DNA from: Aphelocoma coerulescens
Taxonomy: Eukaryota > Chordata > Aves > Passeriformes > Corvidae
DNA length: 64,000 nucleotides
Direction of reading: 5' to 3'
Assembly (NCBI RefSeq): GCF_041296385.1
Contig: NW_027183949.1
Location: forward strand, 1,028,501-1,092,500
Part shown: piece after piece, positions 44,468 through 57,817 of the stretch
Position numbering within the stretch: position 1 is the stretch's first letter
How the letters are laid out: every line of letters starts with the position of its first letter
Position numbers and translations under genes: made by a program
Notes under the pieces: generated by a model
What the model was told of the DNA's origin: nothing
Databases searched by the model: none
The model's input: only the letters and a program-made list of their open reading frames with translations

Positions 44468-46972
44468 CTATGGATGATGAATATCCTGCAGCCAAGGATC
44501 ACACGACAGGTCTTCTAATGAGGGCCTGTCCAAGGAGTGCAGGGACAGACACCATCTGATCAGTTCCTTGCAGTCTGTGGGGAGAAACCAGAAAGCGCCG
44601 GTCAGTTGCAGAAGGCTCCTGTCCGCTTTGCCCCACTATTGCCATGCCCAGGCCATGCCATGGGGGCTCCGAGCTGTGCCTGAACTTTCCCATCCATTCT
44701 TTGTTTTGGAGGAGAGCAGGAGAGCGAGGCATGTGCCACCTCCTCGGCAGCTGCCAGAGCGGGATGCTCATGAGCCCGCTGCTGTCTCCCAGTACTGCTA
44801 TTCCCCCCGTGCCGCAGGGATGAGCATCCACCTTGAGAGAGCCGTTCTGGGAGCGACAGCTGGCCCCAGCTGATGTTCCGGCCCTTCGGGAACGGGTGCC
44901 GCCCGCAGACCATCTGGTGCAGCACGATGCCCAGGGACCAGACGGTAGCTGCCTCGCCGTAGTACCAGCCAAAATGGGTCCATTCCGGGGGGCTGTACGC
45001 TGGTGTTCCTACGGAATAGAGAGGCACTTCATTAGCGGGATGCTGCCTGCTCCCGGAGCCTCGCCCCAGCATCCCTGGGCACGCGGGGGCTGCACCAGCG
45101 GCACACGGCATGACCCGCTGCCCTCTCGCCAGCGCCTGTGACTTGTGGACAAACTGGGGGTTGTAAAAGAAGCCACCGGTGTCACAAGAGGGCAGCGGAA
45201 GCCCTGGCAAGGCTAAAGCATTCCATGCAAAGGGAAAACCCGCTCAGTGCCGGGGGTGGGAAAACCATGCCTTCACCCTCCCTGCCTGCATTGCCCCAAA
45301 AAAACATTCTGAAGCCAAGGCAAACAAGGCGAGCTGAGCAGTCCAAGCCGGTTCTTGCCTGCACACCAAACCGGCGGGTGCACAGCTTCTGGCCCCCCCC
45401 CCTCTGCTACCCCCACCCACGGGTGTGTTTTTGTCACACTGGCTGCCCCAGCCCCAGCGCCAGTCCTGGGCAGAGTGGCTGGCGAAGGCTGCCAGCAGGG
45501 CTGGAAGATGGCCCCCCGGCCACCCGCACTCAAAAGCAACTGGGCTGAAAACTCGGTCCCATGACTGGCATCAAAAGGGAGAATCCCCGCTGCCACAGCC
45601 AGGTTGGGCCGCGAGATGCCGGCACCGGGAGCCTACCCTGGTGAGGACTCACCTGCAAAGCTGGTGTAGGCTGTGTCTTGCAGGTAGGTGCCGCAGCCAA
45701 AGTCAATCAATTTGGCCTGGCCCGTGGCCAGGTCAACCAGGATGTTCTCTGGTTTCAGGTCCCTGTGAAGGACCCCGCAGCTGGTGCAGTGCCGCACGGC
45801 CTCCAGGACCTGGCGGAACAGCTCCCGTGCCACCTCCTCTGACAGGAAGCCCCGCGCTCGAATGAAATGGAGCAGGTCCTGAGACTGCTCCGGCCGCTCC
45901 ATCACCAGCACCACGTTGCTGGGGAGCTCGAGCCACTCGAGGAGCTGCACCACACCAGGGAAGCCGGTGGACACCTTGTCCAGCAGCACGACCTCGAGTG
46001 GTGCGCTGGTGCCGTTGGGCTGCGGGAGGAGCACGATGCCGTCAGTGGGGCTGATGCCGTGCCAGGGCTCGGGAAGCCCTCGCCCAGCCCGGGATGCTCT
46101 GCGCCCTCCGCTGCCCCCACGCCCGCTCTCCCCCGAGGCGTCCTGGCGCCTTCCACCCTCCCGGGCCTCGGCTCATCCCCGCCCGTCACGCCCCGCCTTC
46201 TCCCGCTGCCCACCACCCCCACCCCTACCCCCCCCGCTCACTCACCAGCTCGCCCCAATGACGGATGCGGGTCCGTGGCACCCATTTGATGGCCACCTGC
46301 AAGCCAAGGGGAGCAGCGGGCTGAGCTCGCCGCCCGCCCTGCCGAGCCCCATCCTCCTTCTCCTGCGCCCTCCTTTGCCCCCCGCCTCCTGCGCCCGCCG
46401 CCGGCCCCGCCACTCACCGGGGCGCCGTCCGAGAGCCGCGTGGCCGCGAAGACGCTGCCGAAGCCGCCGCGCCCCAGCAGCGAACCCTCCAGGTAGCGCT
46501 CCCTCAGGCCCTGCAGCGCATTCCCTGCCGGCGAGACGCGGCTGTCAGCGCTCGGCCCGGGGCCAGAAACGGCCGCCGGGCGCTCCTCAACCGCCCCGGG
46601 CCGGGTATCCCCAGATGTTGCCTCTTTCGAAGGGGACACCGGCGGCTCGGGGGCGGGGGCCGCGCTGCCGAGCGGAAGAGCTCGGACCGGGGAAGACGCC
46701 GCGGACGCGGCGGGAGCGGCCGCGCCGTCTGTCTCCTCGGCGGGTCCCGGGAGGGGCCGGGGCCGGGGCCGGGGCCGGGGCCGGGGCCGGGGCCGGGGCC
46801 GGGCCAGCCGGAGCCAGAGGCTAACAGTGCTGCCCAAGAGGCAGGCACTGATGCCCGCCCAGCGGCGCCACCGCCAGTAGGGCAAGAGCCGGGCGGAGGC
46901 GAGACCGCGGCGGGACGCCCGGGGGCGGGGAGGGCGCAGCCCCGCCCGGGGCCGGGGGCGGGCCGGGCGCAT
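44468..46972 (-). CDS. PIM1-like Ser/Thr kinase, copy C (complete)
   Basis: Complete gene, 418 residues. Exons: 46972-46418 (185 codons), 46296-46246, 46019-45653, 45008-44832 and 44574-44468. The protein from the glycine loop to the stop is identical to copy B. The only coding difference seen is a Pro-Arg tract six residues longer. The donor after exon 5 is gtggat here and gtgcat in copy B, both weak. Gene order on the minus strand is 5'-PIM-C, fossil, then (after the ERV, OR and minisatellites) PIM-B, fossil, PIM-A. Confidence 0.92.
46753..46800. repeat. (GGGGCC)8 repeat in PIM-C coding exon
   Basis: Eight units, as in copy A but without that copy's degenerate extension. Confidence 0.95.
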
Positions 46973-47134
46973 GGCCCGGCCTGGCATGGGGAGAGGGAGG
47001 CCGCGGAAGGGGCGGAGGGGGTGGAGCACTGAAGGGAGAGCGGGACAGGGGATGCGGGACACTGGGAGAAGGAGAGGAGGAACAGGAGAAGGAACGCAGA
47101 GGGTCTGGAGAACCGCTGCTCTTGTATTGCTCTT

Positions 47135-47182
47135 CTGCTGCTGCCGCTGCTGCCGCTGCTGCCGCTGCCGCCGCTGCCGCCG
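47135..47182. repeat. CTG/CCG tract upstream of PIM-C
   Basis: Sixteen triplets with one more CCG than unit A (ctgctgccgctgccgccg in the middle). Confidence 0.85.
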
Positions 47183-47699
47183 AAGCGCTGGGAGCGTTGG
47201 TCCGCGTGTCCGTGTGTCTGTTGCCCGGGTGTCCGTTTTTCCCCCGCGCGCCCCGCGGCCGAGCCCCGCGCGCCCCGGGCCAGCACGGGCCGCTCCGGGG
47301 CCGAAGCGGAGTCCCGGAGCATCTCTTCCTCCCGCAGCCGCGCCAAACGCACCGTCTTGTTTAGCTTCTTCTTCACCAGATTGTAACTCTTCCTTGCGGC
47401 AGTCTTGCAACTTGCCCCTGCTGCTGCTGGCTCGCCCCGCGCCGCGGTCTCTTGCTCGCGAGCAACCAAAGCGCTGTCCGCGCTTTTCGCCTGGAGCAGA
47501 GCAAAGTGCTGAATGAGGAGCCTGCCAGCGCCAGGCAGAGGCAGCCCCGTGGGAGGGCAGAGCAGGACGTGAGGAGGGAGACGTGCAGCCCCTGCGCGGT
47601 GCAGCGCTGCTCCCCGGCCGCTCGGCGTGGGCAGTGCGAGCGGCGGGGCCGTGCCCGGCGCGGTGCCCTCGTCGGCAGGGCTGTTGCTGTTTTCTTGTC

Positions 47700-49244
47700 C
47701 GGTTTCAGGTGAAAATCGGAGACTGCCGATAGGAGGCTTCAAATAAAAGAGTGGAAACACTCTTTTTGCTGAGTTCTGATGCCGGTCCAATAGAGCAGCT
47801 AAGCTCTCAGCTGTTTGCCTCCTCCCTGCCAATCCAGCACTTTCAGCCTGGAACAAAGGCCCTCTCTGCAAAGAAACTGCTGGCTGGTTTCCCTCTCCTG
47901 CTGTTCATTGACACAGGTAGAAAAGCAGACTAGTTTGGATGCTGAGTCTGTCCAAACGGACAGTGAGCTTTGCCATGTGAAGCCAAGACACGGAGTCTTG
48001 AGCCCTGCGACAGTGTCATGGGAATCACCTTTGTTGCTGCTGCTGTCTATTGTCACTGCTGAGGGTGCAGTCCCATGGGAGCACATGCCCTGTCTCTAGA
48101 AGCCAGAGCCGAGCAAGGCACTGGGCTCTAAAATCTTCCCTTGGCAGGCTTCTGGGGTCTCCAGCATTGCTTTCAAAGCCAAACAGGGAGAAGGCAAGCT
48201 GTGTGTAGCTCTTGGTATTGTAGAGTGTCTCAAACTTGCTAAGTCCTAGGTGTTTGAGGTAAGATCAGTTTGGAAGGACTGTGAGGTAGAACTAGTGCAA
48301 GACAGAAAAGGGGAGCATAGAAGGGAAGCAATTAATAGTATACGGGAACATCTTGGGTTGTTTCTTTCCGTTTGCATGTCCCTTCTGGGAAGCTGTTTTG
48401 CTTTTGCAAGAATCTTGTCCACAGTGATGTTTGCTCTTTTCAAGACCCTTTCCTGGAGACCGAGCTGGAGCTCCTGTCACAAGATGTGCCATCACATGCA
48501 GCTTCTCTTGGCTTGCCACACTGTGCGTGCAGCAGGACTCTTGCAGCAAAGCAGGACCAAGGTTTTGAGAGCTTGACAACTTGTCCTTTCTCCTCCTGGT
48601 GGACTAGCGAGTTGTGCCGTGGGTAAGGTTTTCGTCGTTACTGTTGTAGGCTAAGGAAACAGGAGGAGGGGGTAGCAGCAATTGTTAGGCTGGCTGAATG
48701 GAGAGAAAGAATCTCCGGAGCCTGCAGCCAGAAGTGGAGAGCTGGGGGCTAATCCTTCCAAGCTCTCAGTGGACATCTTGCAAGTGAGCTGGACTGTGAA
48801 AATGGTCTGACAGAGGCAGTTGGTTTCTGAGTTCAGCGTAGATACTTGCACATCTGGTGCGTCGGTGCTCAAATCGAGAGTGCAATCGGTTCACAGGAAG
48901 CAGCAGAAGAAGCTGGAGCTCGCCGAGCAGGCGACTGAAAGAATCTGCAAAGGAGAAATGCGGGAAATGACTTGGTGTACCTTGCCTGGAAGAAGGGTAG
49001 TTTTTTCAAATAATTCCTAATCCGTTCCCTTGGCTTTTGACTTTCCTAACAAGGCCATTTGCATCCCCGATTCAGCACGAAGCGAGAGGCCCGGGCTTAC
49101 GGAAGTGCGCCAAAGATTCCTCCGCAGTGACGCTCAGGTGGAAAGAGGAGCGGGGCGCCTGAGCAGCTTCCGGGGAAGCATCCCGCGAGGTGCAATTTGC
49201 GCCGTGCTGGGAGAGGAGCAGGGGGAGAAGGATGGGCCTTGCGT
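47700..49244. other. No gene recognised (5' flank of PIM-C)
   Basis: Counterpart of 1691-3234. The small open frame at its right end is extended by C-only changes (acgaagcgagag near 49077), without resemblance to a known protein. Confidence 0.5.
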
Positions 49245-49271
49245 AGCAGCAGCAGCAGCAGCAGCAGCAGC
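49245..49271. repeat. (AGC)9 microsatellite, unit C
   Basis: Nine perfect triplets. Confidence 0.95.
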
Positions 49272-50416
49272 AAGTTTGGGCCGCAGGACATTGGGCCTGC
49301 GCCGCTGCCCCACAATGGGCGGGCGTGTTCCCGGGGCTGCGGCCCTGGCACCGCGTCCGCTGAGCTGCCGACGCTGCGGGAGCTCCCCGGGCTGGGCTCG
49401 GGGTCCCGCTGGGACTGGGCAGCAGGCTGTGCTCTCACTGTGGTCAGCAGCAGCGGGACGTACCTCTGGACATCCACGTCTCCTGCTGCTGGGAAGAAGC
49501 AATGAAGCGAGTGCAGAAGTTCTGCTTCCTCTTTCTCCCGGTGGATTTTTTCGTTTCATTCCACACTCCAGAGGCAATTTCTGTGCTGGCCTCTGGCAGC
49601 TGATTCTATTTCAAGAGCACCAGCAACAGGGCTGTGTTTGAGCGCTGTGAATGTGGCCTGTATGGCTTTCATTCTCCTCAACTTTTTGCTTATAGACCTG
49701 TGAACATTTCAAGATCTGCTAATCAGGATGCCTGCAACAAAGCATCTGAATTCCCCATCAGAAAAGCACTGTGGCTAGCACCGATCAAAAGAGGCAATTG
49801 CAGTTTTTCAGATAAAATTCAAGTGGCAACCAGAAGAGGGGGAAGAGCAGCCATGATCTGTAATTCCCAAGGCAAATGCAAGAAAAGCCTCCTGCTGTCA
49901 CCTGAGGATGAGTGAAACGGTGCTGGGAACAGTGCTGGAACCGGATCCTTTCTTTCTCTGAAGGTTGCATCAGGGCAGCACAGCCGGGCTCTGAGGAATC
50001 AGGTCTGTTTGTGGCTGATTGTGTCTCTAGTCCAGAAATTCACCGGGAAAAACCTCTTGGGAAGCCGAGGCACAAGCAGGTGGGAAGGGGCTGGCGCTGC
50101 TGCTGCTCTTGGCCAGGAGCCCCGGCTGTGCCGGTACAGGGCCCACTGCGCGGTGGCTCCTGCTGCTGCCAGAGCTGGGCGGGTCTCAGGGACCGGGAAT
50201 GGACACGGGGGACAGCAAAGGCTGTGGGGGGCTGCAGCGATGTTCACACATGGGCCAGCGCCAGCACAGAGCTTCAGCCCCGCAATTATCCCAGAGGGAA
50301 ATGCTGGGGAAAGGCTCCATTTCAGCTTTCCTTTACTCATCACTGTGAAGTGACCAAAATAAAAGGAGAACAAGCAGAGCCCGATCTCTTCTCCTTCGGA
50401 AGGAGTCCCATGCCTT
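49272..50416. other. No gene recognised
   Basis: Counterpart of 3262-4406. Confidence 0.5.
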
Positions 50417-50715
50417 GGGCTGTGAGAGGCCATGAGGGGCTGTGAAGGGCTGTGAGGCGCCATGAGGGTTTGTTAGGGGCTGTGAAGGGTCATGAGGAGT
50501 CGTGAGGGGCCGTGAGGGGCCATGAGGGGCCATGAGGTGCTGTGAGGGGCCATGAGAGATTGTTAGGGGCTGTGAAGGGTCATGAGGGGCCATGAACTGT
50601 GAGGGACTGTGAGCTGCCATGAGGGGCCCTGGGGAGCTGTGAGGGGCACCGAGGGGTCATGAGGGGCTGTGAGGGGCCTTGAGGGGCCATAAGGGTCTCT
50701 TAGAGGCTGTTGGAG
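50417..50715. repeat. 10-bp minisatellite, unit C
   Basis: Same array; one unit differs (gggtttgttag for gggcttgttag near 50466). Confidence 0.93.
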
Positions 50716-50718
50716 GCC

Positions 50719-51030
50719 AGGCGCCTCATGGAACCAAGGGTCAGTTATGACACTGTGCAAGCAAGGAGATCATGGTTGACAGTACAGAACTTCATGGAAC
50801 CACAGGCCCATTGTTACACAGCAGGGCCGCAGAAGCAAGGAGATCATTGTGACACTACACAACCTCATGGAATCAAGGCGTCCATGTTACGCTACTGAAC
50901 CTCATGGAGCCAAGGGTCCATTGTGACACTGCGGACCCAAGGAGACTGTTGCTGACAGAACGAAAGTTCATGGAACCAAAAGTCCATTGTGACATCGTGG
51001 GGCCTCATGGAAGCGTGGAGACCATTATGA
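50719..51030 (+). repeat. 37-bp minisatellite block 1, unit C
   Basis: Collinear with block 1 of the other units. Confidence 0.88.
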
Positions 51031-51861
51031 CACTTTGTTACTATCTGATTTACACCCAGAAGGGCAAAGAAAACAAAATCTCTGAGTATAAAAAGGAAAG
51101 AACTTTGAAGGTTCAAAATATTCCCAGAGATGAGATTAAAACCAAACGAGATTAAATGTTGGTGCCAAAAAAATGGGTATCTGTTTATCTAATGGTAAGA
51201 GAGGCAAAGCGAAAGACGGAGAAAAGTAGAGAAGAGTTAGAAAAAGCCAAGGTTACTCTAAAAGCATAGGATAAGTCACCACCACACTGTGCTACCTTTG
51301 TTGCTGCTGAGACAGGGTGGGGGAAGTGGAGAAGTTTTTGCCTTTTTTTTTTTCTGCTGTTTGAAGCGTCTTATCTGCCTCTTCCCATCTCTGGAGCAGT
51401 TTGGCTGGAAAGCGGCAGCCCGTCCTCCGAGATGCAGGCTCCATGCTTGCAGCTGAACCTCGGTCCGCCTGGGACGAAGGAGCAGGGGTAGGGGTTGCAC
51501 AGCTCACTCGGGATTTCAGTCCAGGGTGAAGGATTGGGGGGTTCTCCCCAGGCGGGCGGCGTCGGCTCCCGGAGGCCTCAGGGTGTCTCGTGGCTGGCGA
51601 TGGTGGTGGTGTGGGGAAAGGCAAAGGGCAGGGATTCTACCTTTCGCTTTCGCCTCCACATTTTGCACCAGTTTTGCCTTCCTTTTCATGGGCCTCAAGG
51701 CGGGCTATGCACGGCCCGTACGGCACGTAGTTTCCAGGCGTTCAAAAGTGATTATGATAAGCAGCCATAATGACGAAGCACTTTTGAAGCCTTTCTGGTG
51801 TTGAGCAGTGATAATGACAAAGCATTTTTTGGAGCCTTTCTCCTATGATTAGGCTCTTGCA
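51031..51861. other. No gene recognised; spacer between 37-bp blocks
   Basis: Counterpart of 5021-5851; here it matches unit A rather than unit B. Confidence 0.5.
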
Positions 51862-52740
51862 CACTTCAGAACCAAAAGGCCATTGTGACACCGCAGGGCC
51901 TTGTATAACCAAGGGGTCATTGTAGCACGGCAGGGCCTCGTGGAATCAAGGGGATCGCAGTGACACTGTGGGGCTCCATGAGGCCACGGGGCCATTCTGA
52001 CTGTGTGGAAGCAAGGATACCATTGTTACGCTACGGGGCATCACGGAACCAAGGAGGCCATTGTGAAGCAGCGGGGGAACCCGCTGAGACTATTATGACA
52101 CTTCAAGGCCTTGTGACACTGAAGGGCCATTGTGGACCTGCAGGGCCTCGTGGAACCAATGAGACCATTGTGACATCACAGGGCCTCATGGGAGCCAGGG
52201 GCCATTGTGACACAGCCAGGCCTCATAGAACCAAGGGGCCCTTGGGACACTGCGTGGCACCATGGGGCCAAGGAGACCACTGTGACACTACAGGGCACCA
52301 CGGAACTAAGAACTACGTAACAGTAAGAGGCCCAATGGAATCAAGGGGCCATTGTGACACCACAGGGCCTCATAGAACCAAGGAAACCATTGTGACACTG
52401 CAAGGTCTCATGGAAGCAAAGGGCCAGTGTGACACAGCCAGGCCTTGTGGAACCAAGGGGCCACTGTGATCCTGAGGAGCCCAATAGAACCAAGGAGCCA
52501 TTGTGACACTGCAGGACCTTATGGAATCATGGAGACCACTGTGACACTCTGTGACCTCATGGAACCAGTGGGCCATAGTGTTATTTTGCAGCCCCATGGA
52601 AGCAAGGAAACCGTTTGGACACAGCAAGGCCTCATGGAAGCAAGGGGCCTTTGTGCTGCTGTAGAGCCAAGGAGACCACTGTGATATTGCTGGGCCTCAG
52701 GGGAACAAAATTGTGATGCTGCAGGGCCCCAAGGATCCAA
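51862..52740 (+). repeat. 37-bp minisatellite block 2, unit C
   Basis: Same length as the other copies. Resembles unit A in its left part and unit B at its right end. Confidence 0.92.
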
Positions 52741-52779
52741 AGAACATGGAACAGGACTGGTTGGCTTGGCCTCCTGGGG

Positions 52780-53674
52780 CCACCTGCCTGGTCCGGCTGA
52801 CCTTGGCATGTTGAGGGTTGCTTCTCATCTGCCCCTGAAATGCTGGAGTTCCTTGCTTTCCTTTCTGTGGGAAAGAACTGTCCTTCTCCTCCAGGGACCC
52901 ATGGCTGAAATTAGGATTCTACCTCCAAATTTGATTCTATCCGAGGATTGTTCCCATGTGAAACCTGCCAGGACAGACAGCTCAGGCTGGCCTTGGCCTC
53001 TTAGGGGCCACCTCTCATCTGCCTTCAAAACACGGGGGGGCTGTGCTTTTCTTCCCATGGAAAAAAACATCTTTCAAGTCCAGCCATCCATGGCCAAAAC
53101 TGGGAATCCACCTCTGAAATTCCATCTATCCAAGGAATAGCTCCCAGACAAAAGCTGCCAGGAATGTCCAGCTTCCCTTGCATTCCTGAGGGCCAGCTCT
53201 CATCTGCCTTTGAAACACTGGGGCTCCTCACTTTTCTGCCAATGGAAAAGAACTGTCCTTCTTGGCCAGACGTCCATGGACAAAACTGGGATTTGGCCTC
53301 CCAAATTCCCTCTATCCAAGGATCGCTCCAAGACAAAAGCTGCCAAGACAAACAGGTCTGGCTGGCCTTGGCCTCCTTGAGCCACCACTAATCAGCCTTT
53401 GAAACCCTGGGGCTCTGCCCTTTCCTTCCTGGGGAGAAGAGCTGTCATTCCGGTCCAGGCACCCACAGCTGAAATGGAACTCCACCTCCAAAACTCCCCA
53501 TATGTCCAAGGGTTGCTTTCAGACAGAAGCTGCAAGGACAGACAGGTCTGGCTTGCCTTGGCCTCTGGTGGCTGCCTCTCATCTGCCTTCAGAACACTGG
53601 GGTTCTGTGGTTTCCTTCCTGTAGAAAAGAACCGACCTTCTTGTCCAGGTGCCCGTGGCCTCAAGCACATGATC
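52780..53674. repeat. 188-bp tandem repeat, unit C
   Basis: Five diverged copies, same order; shares the shorter G-run with unit B. Confidence 0.9.
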
Positions 53675-56609
53675 ACTACATAGGGACAAAGGGGCTCTGT
53701 GCTCAGTGGAGTGGAGCCTGAGGACAGTGGAGGAGAGTCCTGGGAGGGCTTGAAGGGTGGTTTCAGAGATGGTGGATCCTTTTGACATAGTAGAGAACAG
53801 CCGGCAAAAGAAAGAATTAATGCAAAGGGCAGGTGGGGAGGTCCAGACTGGACACAAGGAGAAAGGAATTTCTCTCCCAGGGCAGTGCTGTGGTGCCACG
53901 TGTCCCCCAGAAGGAGTCTGGAGCAGCCCAAGGCTTTGCGTGCCAAGGCAGAGCCAGGCAGGCCGCAGAGCCATCAGCAAAGGAAGGGGCCGGTGAGGTG
54001 GGGCAGCCGGGGGGATGAGGACAGCCTGCAGGGACAGAGACACAGGGCACGGACACTGTAGGACAGCCTGGGCCGGAGAGGGCAGAGGGATGTGCAGAAG
54101 CTGGAAGGCCCTGACAGAGGCAACTTCTGCAGCACTTTGGCCAGGGCTGCTGTCCCTGCCCCTGGGGCCAGTTGGGAGACAAGTGACCCTTGCAGCCCTG
54201 GGGCCTCATTGCCTCTTTTTTCCTGCTCAGCAGCATGGCAGGGGCCACCCCATGGTCCTGCCCTTGGCATTGCACATGCCCACATCCCAGTGCCCCGGGA
54301 AGAGTCCCGAGCAATGAGGGAGGGACAGGATCTGCCTTTCCGGCGGCTGGGGCACTGCCTGCAGCCAGCCCGGGCACGGCACAGAGGCACAGAGGGGTTC
54401 CATCAGTTAGGGCTGGGAAGATGCTGACAAGTGACCGGGGGAGAATCATTCCCAGCCCTTGACACAGGAAGCCTCTGGCTGCAGGACAAAGCAGCTGCAG
54501 TTCCTGAAATGATCTCCTCAAGCTGGAACATACCACTGACTGTGGATTCAGGAAGTACATTCTCTGAGTATCCCTGGTGTAGAACATGAGGACATGCTCA
54601 GGGCTTAGGCTCAGTCCAGTAATATTTCCAAGACAAGCCTTTCTATAAAGATGAAATTTCCTGAGAGTGTTTTCCGTTTCCTACTCTTGCGGAATGGGAG
54701 GGGGGGAAGTGATAAAGGAATTCTTCATTTTTAAGAGTCCCTAAGGCATGGGAAGTGTAACTTGAGTGCTCTGCAGGAGTTTCCTAAAGTGCTTTCAAGG
54801 CACTCCTCTGCCCATGGAGAGCACCGGCATCACCTTTGCTGGACCCGCCAGGCTTAGTCTGACCTGTCCTTTCTCCCACCTGCAAACAGAACCTGTCCCC
54901 AGCCAGTGCCCTGCAAACAGGCAGGTTTCTGTAGGGCCAAGGAGAGTGCACAGAGATATGGGGTCTGTGAGTGCTGGCAGGAAGAGATCAGGCACAGGGA
55001 AACATCTCCAGGAGGAAGATCTTCAGCAAGCAGAGAGAAGATCAGGCAATGAGAGAAAACAAAAGGCAGAAATGTTGTGGCACGGAGAGCTTAGAGACCT
55101 CCACAGGATGCCCTCGAGTGCAGCCCCTCCCTCTGAACAAGCCCCCTCCCCTCCTCTCTCCCTCAGCCAAGCCTCTGCCCTCAGGGCCGGGGCTCCAAGG
55201 CGTGAAGCCCCTCCTGTGCAGGCAGAGCTGCAGCAGAGCTGTGGGGCAGCTCTGCGGTCCCGGGCCCAGTTCCCTCTGCAGAGCACAGGGCCGGGAGCAT
55301 CTGCCTGGCACTGGGGGGCTCTGGGAGGGGGCACAGCTGGCTCAGCTGGCTCAGGGTGACGCTGGCCCCAGTGCCCGGCTGTGGGCAATGCAGCCAGGGA
55401 AGGAGCTCCATCTCCCTACATCCAATGCCATCATTAGGACACTTGGCTTTCTTCTTGAGGATTCCCCCTAAGCTCGGAGCTTCCCTCCAGGACGCAAACA
55501 GGTCGTGTAGCATCTTTGTGTTACCTGAAAGCCCCACAGTGAGACACAGAAGTTTGATGATGGACAAAGTGCTGTTGGGTTGGTGCAATGAGCCATGTGT
55601 GTATTTGGCTACCAATGTGGGGCTGAGACCTCGAGAAGGGGATGGACATTTGATGGGCTGTGGTGGATCGATCTGCTCTCAGCAGTGTTGGGATGGTTTC
55701 TAAGGGAAATATGGGAGGGTGATTATCCTCTGTCTGACAAGGGTGAAAGCCCAGAGGATCTTGGAACAGGACAGAGTGACAGAGCACCTCCCCTCACTCT
55801 CCACTCACCGCCTTGCCTCACAGAACTCGCTCTATTCTCCCCGAGGGCAGCAGCAATGCTGAGTGTTTCTGACATCCAAAACCAGTCAGCCGGGGAGATG
55901 AAGAGGAGCTGTAAAAACCTCTAGAACACTTTAACAGCTTTTGCCATTCCTGTTCTTGGGCCCTGGGAGTGCCCTTGTGTTAGCTGGGGTTTCAAAGTGT
56001 AACACCAGGACAGGTGGCTGTCCCCCTCCCACTTCTGCACAGCAAGGCTGAATTATAAAACCCCCCGGAGCAATTGCCCTGAAACTCATGTCGCACGCAG
56101 CCAGCACCAAGCAGGGCTGCGGCTGGAGCTGAAGGAAGATCTGCTAGAAAAACAGAAGGGTGTTGTCGGTGATGGAACACGGACTTCGCCGGCCGCATGC
56201 AAAGCCAAATTTCCTCGCACGAGTCACATCTTTATATACTGTTCCAAACCCACAGTTCAGCAGCTACAAACTTCAGCTTCTAAGGTTATATGTTTTACAT
56301 CTCCAAGGGCTACAGATTACCATCTCCTCGCCCAATCTCCCGTTAACTATCCTACTCTTTGTCTCGCCTCTTGCTCTTTGTCTCGCCTCCTGCCAGACGC
56401 GGCCCCGGCCCGCCCCGTCTCTCGTCTCTCGCAAGGCCCCAGGCCAGCCAAAGCCGTTCTCCGTGGCGACACTCTGAATCCCCATAAGGTGTCAGTGTGT
56501 GACAGGAGAAGCATTTGTGGGACATGGCTTTGATTTGGCTGAGAGCCGTTTCCCTTAAGCTGTCACTGACTTTTCTCCATGAACAGGTCCCCATGTCCAC
56601 ACACAGCCA
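53675..56609. other. No gene recognised
   Basis: Counterpart of 7666-10601; nothing recognised. Confidence 0.45.
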
Positions 56610-56966
56610 ATGTCCAACAGCAGCTCCATCAGCCCCTTTCTCCTGCTGCCATTGGCAGACACGCGGCAGCTGCAGCTCCTGCACTTCAGTCTCTTCCTGG
56701 GCATCTCCCTGGCTGCCCTCCTGGGCAGCGGCCTCATCATCAGCGCCGGAGCCTGCGGCCAGCACCTGCACAGCCCCATGTTCTTCTTCCTGCTGACCCT
56801 TGCCCTCACCGACCTGGGCTCCATCTGCACCACTGTCCCCAAAGCCATGCACAATTCCATTTTGGGACACCACAACCACCTCCTACGCAGGAGGTGCTGC
56901 ACAGCCCCTTTCTCTTTCTCTTTCTCCTTCTCTCTTTCTCCTTCTCTTTCTCTTTCTCCTTCTCTT

Positions 56967-56999
<33 letters not shown>

Positions 57000-57817
57000 T
57001 TCTCTCTTCCTCTTCCTCTTCCTCTTCCTCTTCCTCTTCCTCTTCCTCTTCCTCTTCCTCTTCCTCTTCCTCTTCCTCTTCCTCTTCCTCTCTTTCTCTC
57101 TTTCTCTCTTTCTCTCTTTCTCTCTTTCTCTCTTTTTCTCTCTTTCTCTTTCTCTCTCTCTTCCTCTTTTTCATTTCAGCGGAGTTTTCCCTCCTCGCCG
57201 CCGTCGAGTGCTACGACCGCTACGTGTCCCTCTGCAAACCCCTGCACTACGGGACCCTCCTGGGCAGCAGAGCTTGTGCTCACATGGCAGCAGCTGCCTG
57301 GGCCAGTGCCTTTCTCACTGCTCTGCTGCACACGGCCAATACATTTTCCCTGCCCCTGTGCCAGGGCAGTGCCCTGGGCCAGTTCTTGGGTGAAATCCCA
57401 CAGTTCCTCAAGCTCTCCTGCTCACACTGCCACCTCAGGGAACTCGGGCTTGTTGTGTTTTCCATCTGTTTAACTTTTGGTTCATTTGTGTTCCTTCTTT
57501 TCTCCTATGTGCAGATCTTCAGGGCTGTGCTGAGGATCCCCTCTGAGCAGGGATGGCACAAAACCTTTTGCACGTGCCTCCCTCACCTGGCCATGGTCTC
57601 CCTGTTCCTCAGCACTGGCTTTGTTGCCTGCTTGAAGCCCCCCTCCAGGTCCTCCCCATCCGTGGACCTGGCACTGCCAGTTCTGTACTCGGTGCTGCCT
57701 CCAGCCCTGAAGTCCCTCATCTACAGCCTGAGGAACCAGGAGCTCAAGGATGCCCTGAGGAAAATGATGACTGGATGCTTTCCAGAAGCAAAAACCTGCC
57801 TGTTTTCAGCTCCATAG
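56610..57817 (+). pseudogene. OR14-like olfactory receptor pseudogene, copy C
   Basis: Same relic. It shares the N-terminal variants of copy B, and has FLTALLHTANT in TM4-TM5 where A and B have FLNALLHTATT. The CT tract is 33 bases longer than in copy A, a multiple of three, so the three parts lie in three frames as in copy A. Confidence 0.92.
56906..57171 (+). repeat. CT-rich microsatellite inside receptor relic (266 bp)
   Basis: Longest of the three tracts; the CTTCCT run is the main site of growth. Confidence 0.95.

Larger units (their letters stand above)
23022..46024. repeat. Tandem segmental duplication, unit B
   Basis: Second full unit, 23,003 bases, same content and order as unit A. 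In its left ~6.3 kb it differs from both A and C at many sites where A and C agree, for example cc at 23371-23372 where A and C have tt. In its right two-thirds it is nearly identical to C and differs from A. Confidence 0.98.
46384..47699. promoter_or_regulatory. CpG island over the 5' end of PIM-C
   Basis: Same CpG-dense stretch as in the other units. Confidence 0.6.
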
